64,000 nucleotides of DNA, taken from contig JAMYHL010000010.1 of the NCBI GenBank assembly GCA_025531455.1, forward strand, positions 1-64,000. Reading direction: 5' to 3'. Every line of letters starts with the position of its first letter. Position 1 is the first letter of the stretch. This DNA is from Apiotrichum sp. Y4204 (taxonomy: Eukaryota > Basidiomycota > Tremellomycetes > Trichosporonales > Trichosporonaceae). Below, in pieces: positions 1 through 9,486 of this stretch. The translations under genes were made by a program, and so were the position numbers. The notes beneath the pieces were generated by a model, which did no database searches, was not told the origin of the DNA, and worked only from the letters and a program-made list of their open reading frames with translations.

Positions 1-249
1 TCGTTCCTCCCCAAGCTCGCGAGGCAGTTCCTTCCTACTCCCGATGACACCATCGAGGTTGCCCCCGCTCCCGCTCCCGCTGCTGGCAAGAAGATCACCC
101 CTGCGCAGCTCAAGAAGGCTATCCTGAAGCTCGCCACCAGGGACGTGCTCACCGGCGTCGGGTCCGGCTCGCCCAACCTCCTCCTCTTCAACAACGCCAC
201 CCAGCCCGGCACCGCCGAGGAGCCCACCGAGCCCATCATGCTTATCTAA
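1..249 (+). CDS. Subtilisin-like serine protease (S8 family), C-terminal fragment
   Basis: Frame 1 is open from the window edge to a TAA at 247-249 and encodes the last 82 residues of a protein that begins outside the window. The segment KKITPAQLKKAILKLATRD followed by VLTGVGSGSPNLLLFNN is the conserved C-terminal helix and tail of fungal proteinase K-like subtilases (family S8A), where a helix is followed by a 'G.p.GtpN.L.yN' ending. The catalytic Asp, His and Ser all lie upstream and are not visible. An Ala-Pro run (APAPAPAAG) interrupts the linker before the final helix. The residues after the NLLLFNN motif form a short acidic tail ending in IMLI. The family contains both vacuolar and secreted proteases, and which this is cannot be told from the tail. 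The family call is fairly secure and the substrate is unknown. Confidence 0.78.
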   Translation, partial: SFLPKLARQFLPTPDDTIEVAPAPAPAAGKKITPAQLKKAILKLATRDVLTGVGSGSPNLLLFNNATQPGTAEEPTEPIMLI

Positions 250-604
250 GCCCGCCACCTTGTTTCTCGTCAATCCCTGTGCAACACAATACAAGTTGTT
301 GTCCCCGGCCGACGCGGGTCGCCGAAGAATGATGTACCAATATGCAGATGAATTAGTATGAAGTCTATAAATTCCCCGAGAAGCAGAGTCCATAAATTGC
401 ACGAGAAGCAGGGACTGTGCGCGTGCGGGCTTTCCTGTGAATGGGCGGCGCTGGACAGTTTGCAAAGCGCGCTATCGGTATCGTAGTTTACCAAGTTGAC
501 GACATGACGAGGTCGACGCGTCGGCCGGCACCTGATCTGCACGTGACGGCCCGACCAAAGCGACTAGCGGCCCGGAGCGGGGACCTGGTGTTTGGGGGAG
601 ACAC
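250..604. other. Intergenic region, convergent 3' ends
   Basis: This stretch lies between the stop of the S8 protease (+) and the stop of the phosphopantetheinyl transferase (-), so it should hold both 3' UTRs. It contains two similar segments, AAATTCCCCGAGAAGCAG (about 370-387) and AAATTGCACGAGAAGCAG (about 394-411), an imperfect direct repeat about 24 nt apart. No coding signal is seen. Confidence 0.6.
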
Positions 605-1351
605 TCATTCCCGCTGGGCAACGACAGCAGCAACGAGCACGCCGGCATCGTGTGAAAGCGTCGGTAAGAGACTGATACCCCGCGCGACGTCTCGCACGTT
701 CGCGTTCTCGGTATTCACATCCGTTCTGTTCCCGCCCCCCGTTCCTTCCCCGGCTTCTCCGCTCTCTCCGCTCTCTCCCCTCTCGACGCCGGTGCGTCGC
801 CTGATCCCGGCCCGTTCCGCGAGCAGCTTCCGGCTCTCCCACACGAGCTGCATCCCGGGCCGTCCCGAGCCCGCGTAGGTGAGCTGCACGTCCTTCCACC
901 CGCTGAGTGTGCGTGGCGGGAGGGCCTTGAATGCTGCTTCTTTGGCGGCCCAGCTGGGGTGTCAGTCGGCCGAAGGGAGATTGGGGAAGGTGGAGGTAGA
1001 AGTTCCGAGGTCGAGGTCGAGATAAGAGAAAATGCAGATAAGGTCCGAGGCGCGAGGCTCGAGATCCGGGGCGCGGAGTGGGATAAGGCGCCGAGACTAC
1101 GTATCTACGTCTATACCCCTCTGCCCAATAGACGGCGATGGATAGATAGCCGAAACTCATACTCACCGCGCGGAGAGGAAACGCAGCTGCTTGCGGTGCA
1201 GTGCGGCGGGATCGGGGTCACCCAGGGCGGCAAAGTCGGCGAGCTCACGGGCTGAGCAGATGCGCTGTGCTAGTCGGGCTGCGCCGCGGCGCGCGATCAT
1301 GCTCTCTAGCCGTGTTATGTGCAGAATGTCGATGCCGATGCCGAGAAGCAT
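605..1351 (-). CDS. Holo-[acyl-carrier-protein] synthase (AcpS-type 4'-phosphopantetheinyl transferase)
   Basis: Two exons on the minus strand, 1167-1351 and 605-953, are separated by an intron of about 213 nt (GTGAGT donor, CCCCAG acceptor) and give a protein of 177 residues. Exon 1 starts MLLGIGIDILHITRLE, the AcpS signature carrying the metal-binding Asp. The splice junction creates FLSARWAAKEAAFKAL, matching the second AcpS motif (RfAaKEA..KAl) with the catalytic Glu and Lys. The C-terminus has LSHDAGVLVAAVVAQ, the usual closing strand. Such enzymes transfer phosphopantetheine from CoA to a serine of an acyl carrier protein. Fungal cytosolic fatty acid synthase carries its own transferase domain, so a stand-alone AcpS is usually the mitochondrial ACP activator (Ppt2-like). 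That assignment is inference. A Gly/Glu/Arg-rich stretch of about 45 residues sits between the core and the last strand and could contain an unrecognised intron. Confidence 0.85.
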
Positions 1352-1694
1352 GGTGGTTTGTACGCGAGGTGGGCGATGGATGGGTCAAAAACAAATGTCG
1401 ACAGCCATGGAAGGTCAAAGTGGAGGTCAGATGTCCAGGAGATACGGACTGCTCCGATAAACGCATCAGACTTCCCTACTGGGTGCAACGAAACCGCACC
1501 ATCAAAATCGCTTAGACTAAGAATAAGAATGCGTCTTCATGGACTCTAGCTTGTACATAAGACTAGAATGAACTGAACCCCCATGTACTACATCACAGTA
1601 CCATGAAGAGGAAAAGCGACGGGTTCGAAACAAACGAGTGTGGGCAGTTGGCAATAGGGGTGTAGCGCGGGCTGGGTTTTGATTGCAGCAGCGC
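1352..1694. other. Intergenic region between AcpS start and Argonaute stop
   Basis: This short gap holds the upstream region of the AcpS-type gene and the 3' UTR of the Argonaute gene, both on the minus strand. I see no ORF with family similarity and no clear TATA element. Confidence 0.5.
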
Positions 1695-4600
1695 TTACAT
1701 GTACCACGCAACGTTCGCACTGGTAGACCCGTCAAGGCGTTTCTCTGTAACTGTCAGTGAACCTGCACAGACCATTCTCCCTCCGTGCCACTCACGAATC
1801 TGGTCGGCAATAAAAGAGCGAGTCTTGAGCGGAGCGTCCGAGGGGCCCGACACCTGAGAGACTGCTGTGCCAGTCTCAGAGTCGCTGAGGTTGTAAGCCA
1901 TGTAGCGGCACTGCTCGGCAATAATGTCCGCGTAGTAGGCGACCGGGATGAGCGAAACGGCACGCGTCGCGCGCGCGTATGAATAGCAAAGATAGTTGCA
2001 GAGCATCTGCATCTTGTCGGCAGTGAAACCGTTCTCATCACGAAGGACAATGCTGGGCGACGTCAGTCTTAGAACACAAGAGACAGCTCACTAGTGGGTT
2101 GGGCGGGCGGTACCCTGCAGACCAGCGTGAGCCTGAAGGTAGAAGTCAAAGGCGAAGGGATGAGTAACGCTCTTGTCAACGACAGTGCCGGGCTTGAGGT
2201 TGCCAGTCCTGTCCGCATCACGCTCGCTCGCGGGGAAGAAGCGCATGTTGTGCTGGATCGTCAGTAATCGCAAGTTTCGACATTGTGGCACGTACGCGCT
2301 TAGCACAAATGACGAAAGTGATCTTGGGCTTGTAACCGGGCTTGTACTTTGCCGCGGCAGCCCGGATAGCCTCGACCTCCTTCTTGCAGACCTCGGCATA
2401 TTGCCCCTCGGAGACGCCGTCCCGGAAGAAGATGATCTTGGCGGGAGGAGCCTTGGTAGCAGCCTCCCAGCTCTTGATGTTCGAAATCATCATCTCCTCG
2501 AGATCGGCGATAATCTCCATGCGACCCTCCTGCAGGCGGATGCAGGGACGGAAGCGCACATTGTCGCCATCCCTCCCAGCAACCGTAACAGCGATGGAAG
2601 GCTGGAGCATCTCTCCGGCGCGAACTCCAGGAGGATGAGTGACCTTGCCAACGTCAGTGAAGGAACAGAAGCGTGGCGATTGAACTCACGTCGGCGCCGA
2701 CCATCATGGTCGTCTTGTCCAGAGCCTGAGGAACGGGCACCTCGTGGGTGACACCTCCGAGCTTGGCCTGCATCTTCATCGAAACGTTGCCGCAGTACTG
2801 GTCGAGTCCGCGCTCGTTGCGGAGCTTGGAGGTAACAAGACACTGTGTGGTTACAAACTGTGGTCAGCTCCGTCGGCGGTATAGTCCTCACCCTAACAAG
2901 GCCCATGGCAGCGATGTGCTTAATATCCTGGTAGAGAGCGGTGTCCCTCCTAGGCAAAAGCACGATCAAGACCTGGGGGTCACACTTGTTCTGCAGGTGG
3001 GCTTGACGACAGCCCTGCTGAAGGGAGCCCTTGATGTCACGCAGGTCGCCATCAATGAGGTTCGGCTGGGCGTTGGGGACTTGGATGCCGTACGCCTTCA
3101 TCTGCTCGACAAAGGTCGTAATGAAACGCTTGATCTCCACAGGAGGGAAGCGGTTGTCGAAGTTGACGACCGCCCAAGACTTGAGCGGGGCACCAGGGCG
3201 CGTAAAGTTCACACCGCGCAGGTTCCAAGCGCCAAAGGCGCAGTTCAACGACTTGCCACTCTTGTACATGGGCTTCGGAGTTGGAAGGACTCGAGCCGGC
3301 ACCCTCATCATCTGAGGACGAACTTGAACGCCCCACTTCTGCAGCTTGGGCTGCTGCGCATAGTTGAGTTTACCGAACCACTGCCTGATCGCGGTGGCGC
3401 GATCCATAGGCTTCTGAGCGGCGTGCTTGATCATGTCGGCGGCCTGGTCACCAGACAGCTGAGCAAACGGAACCGCATTAAAGTCGTTGAGCACGACAAG
3501 CTCAACCCTTTGGCGTTAGCGCTCGATGGCTGGAATGTACTCACGGCACCATAAAGCTCTTGCCGTACACCACGCAAGGCATACGAGGCTTACGGATGGT
3601 GATGCCAAACTGCTTCTTGAAGTAATCCACAACGCTGATCTGCTGATCGTTTTGACCGTCGCGACCCTGCATAACAAAGGTGATTTCGTTGGCGGGACGG
3701 TCGGAAATGCTCTTCACCTTGAACGTCTTGGACGACTTCTTGTAGGGAAGCGTGAAGCTCGCCGCGTAAAGAAGCTTGCTGAGCTTCCTAATGTCGTTGC
3801 GATGAAGCTCCTCGGGCACTACGGCATGGCCGCCACCAGGAGGTCCCGGGGGTCCACCACGACCTCCACGGAAACCGCCGCGGCCACCACGACCACCGCG
3901 GCCGCCTCCACCAGAAAGGCCAAGGAGGTGGGGAATGCGCTCCTATCCACGTCAGATGAGCGCAGCATAACAAAACTCACAAGGAGATTGCCGCCCTTGA
4001 AGAAGGCCGTGTGGGCTGTGTCCAGCTGAATGGCAGGGAAGCCGCTGGAAGTGGGACGGAAGGACCTTGTTGTAAGCCTCCAGTGAATGAGGGTTTAGAA
4101 CATACTGCATGAAACCCTTGCCAACGATGGCACCACCACTGATATCAACAGCACCGTCTGCGATCAGTCAAGCTCTTGGAAGTAAGACTTGCCAAGCCCA
4201 AAGAAGCGACCACGAGCACCCATGGGGGTGTAGTGCTGCAAGGGGTAGTCACGAATGAGAATGTTCACAGCTTGAATGGCGGTGAGCTGAGAATCGGTTA
4301 GAAAAGCCCTCACCACAACGCTGACAACTCACAATCTGCTCAGATTCCTGGGTCGACTGCTTGTCGGACTTGCAAAAGCGCATAACAGCGTCGAGGTCGA
4401 CAGTATTCGCGTACTGGAGGATGATCTTGAAACGATTATGGTCGGTGGGCTCGCGACCATCGGATTCAGGAACAGTAATCATCATCTCCTTCTTGCCATT
4501 GGGCCCGAGGTCAAACTTGTTGTTCGTGTAGACATTCTTCTGAAGATCAAACGCCGACGCAGCAAAGGCTTCCTTGTCTTTGCCGTTGGCTCCCTCACGG

Positions 4601-5232
4601 CAAGCCTGAGCCCAAATCTTGGCGGTCAGGGGCTTAGGCATCCTGCTTGTTAGTGCAGTCCGAATCTCAAAAAAAAAAAAAAAAAAAGCCGCGACTCACT
4701 TGGGCTTCTGCATCTTGATGACGGGCTCAATAGCCAGGTCATAATGACTGGAATTAGTTCATCAGATCAGATGGTCAGGACATACTGAATGGTGGTCGAG
4801 CCCGAGAACTTGACCTGGAACATGTTGGCGTCGACCTCGAGGGGCTGACCCATGGTTCCAAAGCCTATGTTGTCAGCAATGTCATGTCATGCTGTTGAGC
4901 AGATACGTACCAGGTCGAGGACAAGCATCTGCATGGTCAGCGATTACACCCTCCAAGTTCATCAGTTTGCGTACCAGCAAGGAGAAGGTCATCCTTGAAA
5001 GAAAGCGAGGACAGGGCCTGCGACAGCTGCTGCTGCTGCGCCGGCGTCTATTGTCAGTTTTCCTCTGCGAGCTACGAAGGAGAACGCTCGCAAACGGTGT
5101 GAGGGATATGAGGGCGTGGGATCATATCATTCCATGACGTAGAGTAGGTGGTCCACGAATCCACCTGGAAAAGGACCAGCGCTGACAACGAAAGGAGCAT
5201 GGATCACTCACCTGCGGAGCCTTGGGCGGCAT
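1695..5232 (-). CDS. AGO: Argonaute protein (RNA interference effector)
   Basis: A multi-exon gene with at least ten short introns, coding for very roughly 900-950 residues. The start at 5232 gives MPPKAPQ, then a GTGAGT donor at 5211. Exons 4975-5047 and 4911-4928 lead into RPGFGTMGQPLEVDANMF, the Argonaute N-domain opening. Later come the linker (LTAIQAVNILIRDYP, QLDTAHTAFFKGGNLL), an RGG-rich insert (about 3829-3930), PAZ (to about 3540), Mid, and Piwi. The Piwi catalytic tetrad can be read: Asp in MVGADVTHP, Glu in RLQEGRMEII, Asp in IIFFRDGVSEGQY and His in GTARPTHY. The protein is therefore predicted to be slicer-competent. The C-terminus is NVAWYM, like the aromatic tail of other Argonautes. 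Argonautes bind small guide RNAs and silence or cleave complementary RNA. Its presence implies a working RNAi pathway, which many tremellomycete lineages have lost. Exon ends in the middle of the gene were not all fixed. Confidence 0.95.
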
Positions 5233-7154
5233 GTTGCGCGCAAGATGAGTTTCTGTTCAGTGAGCAACAGTCGCGACAAGTCAACAACAGTGGTACAGTG
5301 GGAAAGGAAGGCAGAACGACCGCGTCGGGGTCGGGGAAGGGGAGGTGTAAAGCGGTGAACACGTACGGCAGCGGTTTCGCTATCTAGAAGCGGAGAGAGG
5401 TGGGAGGTGCTCGAGAAGGAAGATGAGGTGAGTAGAAAAGTAGAGAAGGAAAGTGGGGTGGGAGGAAGAGAGCTACAGTGGACGGTTGGATTTATACTTT
5501 CTGGGCAGTCTGGTGAGCCATGAGCCATTGCCTGGGTGGTGGAGGTGCAGGGAAGACACACATTCCTCAAACGCGCCCTCGCACTAAGTTCCCAGTATCG
5601 GTTGACTCACCCACCTCACTCTCACACACACTACTCTGCTGTTTTCCTCGCACCGGCCCCCATGCACACACAAAACACACACAGCCTGCTGCGGTGCATG
5701 GCGAGACCTGGCAGGTACGGCAGGTGAGCTAGGCCAGAGATCCCAGAGACTGGTGTGACGCGCAACGCCCCTCACAGCCCCTCACACACGCCAAACACGC
5801 ATATCTGCCACTTTGACACGCTGCTTGCAACCCCACAGACTGATCCACTGATCGCTATTCCATGATCAGTCATCCACTGATAACATGATTCACTGACTCG
5901 CGCATCCATTGTTACACCGATCCGCGGGGCGCGCTTCTGGCATCTGGGTGTCTCGACGTGACCTGTGAGTCCTGAGTATTGGGCTATGGTGCAAGTGCCA
6001 GGATGCGTGAGGATTTTGTTTCACAGATCCCTAGCCCAACAATGTCTAAACCTGGATGCCAAGTGATACAGAACGCGTAACTTCAAGCATTGTGCGGGTC
6101 GTCAGGGTGGGTATCAGATAATGCTTCTGGCGTCAGCGCTGCCCTTGGGCTGTCACTCCTCATATGCTCAGCCTGCTGCAATCGACGCCAGCTGAACGTC
6201 GGTGTACCAGGGTGCCAATGTGAAGCCATCTCATTCCTTGCACAGTTGCACAGTTGCCACTCCATCTAGATGGGCCGCTGGGGCCTTCCTGCAGCACGGA
6301 AGAGTGGCCTTGACGCCCGCTGGCCGCTTCCCCGCGACCAATTACGCCCGAAGAGCTAGCGCCCTGTCCTCCAGCCTTCTGTCATCACCCCAGTTTGCAG
6401 CTTGCACTCTGCCTCGCGTCGTCACGGCACCGGGAGCGCGAGCATTGAAGATCAAAGAACGAGGTGCGCGGATCCTTCGACATTTCATTGGGGATCTGCA
6501 GATCGGACAATCTGACAATCAGACCCTGTGCATGCCCCAGGCGCTGCGGATCCGCAATGCACAGAAACACCACTTTGTGGTGCATGGTGCACAGCGTCTG
6601 CTCCGAGACGGGCGCGAGTGCCATACCCACCGGCCCACCACCCCACAAACGTCAGGTCGCCTCGAGGCTAGACATGAGTAGGGGACAAGGGGGCGCTGTG
6701 CAGGCACCACCTATTGGTAAATGCTGCAGAAAGCGCCAGAACAACTTCATACCTCTTTGTGCGCCCGGCAGGAAGCAGTTAAGCAGGGCACGCCCTGTGG
6801 GGTTTTTATTTTCCAAAGGAAGCATTGTGGATATTGTGGCGCGCTGCAGCCTTATAGCCTTAGTGCGTTTTCGTTCGGCGCCAGAGAGGAGCGGCGCGCG
6901 CTCAATGTACTTCCCCTGTTATGTTATATGAGAAGCAGATGTCGCAATCCCAATACATAGTGGGGTACTACCTCAACGAAGCAATGTCCTGGTATCATAA
7001 TCATTGTTTGAGGTTGCATTGTTGGCGCACGGTGGTCGGTGTCGCGTCCGCCCGTTCGCGCGTCCGCGCATTACTACCCTCGAGCCCCGCCCATATCGGC
7101 ATGTCACGTTGACCCCGGCCTTGGGCCTTGCTATCCTTGAGGGGCGCAGATCCT
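5233..7154. other. Intergenic region upstream of Argonaute
   Basis: This 1.9 kb holds the Argonaute leader and promoter and the 3' UTR of the FGGY kinase gene. It contains a CA-rich patch (about 5625-5695) and an imperfect repeat around 5840-5912 in which ATCCACTGAT occurs twice among several TGATCA-like words. The open frames across 6200-6930 resemble no family and have no intron pattern, so I call no gene. Confidence 0.5.
5491..5496 (-). promoter_or_regulatory. Possible TATA box of the Argonaute gene
   Basis: The minus strand reads AAAGTATAAATCC here, a good TATAAA match, about 260 nt upstream of the Argonaute ATG. A pyrimidine-rich block on the coding strand (about 5380-5480) lies between the two. 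Position and sequence fit a promoter, but this is inference. Confidence 0.4.
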
Positions 7155-9486
7155 TCAGTCGGCTTGATCCCCTCCAGCCTCCGCAACAACAGCGGCGATC
7201 TTCTCCCTCCAGCGGAGCTGCACGTCAACCGCCTCCCGGAAGATCTCATACTTGGCATCGAGGAGGCGGCGCTCCCTCGCGCCCTCTGGGCCAGCGCGCG
7301 GCTCGACGCACTTCGCAGGCTGGGTCATGGCAACCATAATGTCCCACAGCTTGGCGCCGTCGGCAGCCTCGCGGGCGTTCGCGTCAGCCTGGGACGTAAT
7401 CGGACCAGCGCGTGACTGGTCGTATGCGAAGCGGCCCAGCATGGCAGATCCCAAAACCACCGCGGCCGCCGGGTTCGGAGGGAGCACGACAGGCATCTGA
7501 AGGACCGTGGCGAGCAACTGCATCAGGGGCATGTTCTTCGCCTGCGAACCTGGGGTCAGAGGGGAGCCAGGATCATAGGCGAACGTACCGGACATGTAGA
7601 CAGAGTTGACAGTGTGGCCCTTGGCGTTCATTGTGTCGACAATGTGGCGCGTCTGAAGGGCGATAGCCTGTATGTCAGCGTCACTCGGCGTACACCCCAG
7701 AGCATCCGGCCCAGCCACCGATTCGCACCTCGAGCGTGACGTTGAACCGCTGCGCCAGATCGTCAAGGCCGTCGTCCAGTTTGAGACCGCAGATCATGCC
7801 CGTCATCTTGGGGTCGGCGAGGGGCGAGCGGTTGCCATGCAGATCGGGGTAGAAGTGAATATCCTTTGTGAGGTGCGCTGGAATGTCAACAGCTGTACCT
7901 TGCGGTAGCATGATGGGGCAAGCCTTCGAAATCCCCAAACATTAACACCGTCACGTACTCAGAGTCTCGGCACCTTTGGATGCCTTGAGCGCGTCGAGCC
8001 GTTCGCCGAGAATCTCGTACGTGCTCTTGCCCGTCTTTCTCGATTCCTCCTTAAGGCGCGTGTATGCTGGGTGCGTGGTCATGACAAAGTCGATCAGCTG
8101 GCCTGTTGACGACTGCCCTCCTTCGTTCATCCAGTACTCTGGAAACACTGCGTTGCGGTACGGTCCCCACTGTGGGTCAGCTGAAGATACCATTGCGAGA
8201 CCAGTGCAGAAGTACGCACAACACTGTGAGGTCAGCTTCGTTCCCATATTCCACACGTACCCAGGTACAAGAATTCCATCCTTGCTCTGCACAAGATGGC
8301 AGGTACTCGTCCCCGCAACGGCAGCGAGACGGTGTGCCGCGTCTTCCAGCGTGGGCTTAGACTCGTTGACATCCTTCGACGCTGCCGTGGCAGCGACAGT
8401 CCCAATCCAACCAGAATACCTAATGTAAGTGGGCGTTACAACACACACTCACGCGTCGATGACGGCGCTCCCAACCGCAGTACCCGCAATAAGTCCCAGC
8501 TCCTCCGCAGCCGACGCACTCAACCCCTCGCCGACGGGTTGGCCGGCCGTGAGCACCAGGCCGTTCTTGCCCGGAATCCCGCCGAGCTGCTCAAAATCAT
8601 TCTTCACGAGGTCCTCCAAACCTGTGGTCAGAGGCTACAGTAGTTGAGACGCTCACCGATCTTGTTGAAGAACCGCGCAGACCACCCGTCCTCGCTGACT
8701 TCCTTGGTACCGTCGCCGTGCTCCATCGTCGTCCCCGGCGGAACGTAGCTGTACTTGCACGCGAGGGAGCAGTTTGAACGTGCCGGGCAGCCCGTCGCGC
8801 GGTACGTGAGGTAATCGGGGAGACTAGGGTGAGAAACGCAGAGAAAGTGGTGCTTACTCGAAGAAGAGGCAGTCCGCGAACCTGTCTGCAGCCATGTGCT
8901 TCTTAAGCCACAGAGTCTTGGGCGTCTCCATCTCAAGCTTTCGTCAGTAATGTCAACCTTCATCTCAAGCTTACACTCATCGTGCCGCCCACAAAGCCCA
9001 GCACACCTTCGCCGGACGCGTTGATCGTCTCCGCCTCCTCCTCCGCACGGTGGTCCGCCCACAGGATGACGTTCCATTGTCCGGGCTTGCCCACCTGCTC
9101 ATCCGACTCGCCGCCATCTCCAGATCGAGACACGCTGATGGGCTTTCCGTCGCGGTCAACCACGGCAAGTGAACACGTCGCGTCGAAGCCCACGCCCTTG
9201 ACACTTTCTGGCTTGACGCCCGACTCCTTCAGAATCGCCCGGCTGCAGCTCGCCAGGGCTGCCCAGATGTCGGCGGTCGACTGCTCGAAGATCCTGTGGT
9301 CCGACGGCGAGCGGTGCGTCTGTGTCGCCTCTACATGTCAGTCACGACGAGGAAGACACGTACCCGAGTGCTCAGCGATGAGCTTGCCGTCCCGATCGAC
9401 CAGACACGCGCGCCCAGAGCCGGTTCCACTGCTATCAGCGGCATCAAACTCCAGACCTACACGTCAAAACCGATAAAGTATTCCAT
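7155..9486 (-). CDS. FGGY-family pentulose (ribulose-type) kinase
   Basis: A multi-exon gene, about 600 residues when spliced. The start at 9486 gives MEYFIGFDV. Splicing a 32-nt intron (9429-9460) joins it to GTGSGRACLVDRDGKLI, the phosphate-1 motif of FGGY sugar kinases. Next come EQSTADIWAAL, GFDATCSLAVVD and WADHRAEEEAE, then the LPDYLTYRATG block, typical of the eukaryotic/bacterial FGGY pentulose kinase subfamily (TIGR01315 type, similar to yeast YDR109C). The second half has AVIDAYAGWIG, AGTSTCHL and, after a 39-nt intron (7550-7588), MSGSQAKNMPLMQLLA and PPNPAAAVVLGSAMLG, the adenosine-binding region. The enzyme should phosphorylate a ketopentose (D-ribulose in characterised relatives) with ATP in the cytosol. 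Substrate identity is inference. There are no linked sugar-catabolism genes, which argues against a pathway cluster. Confidence 0.9.
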
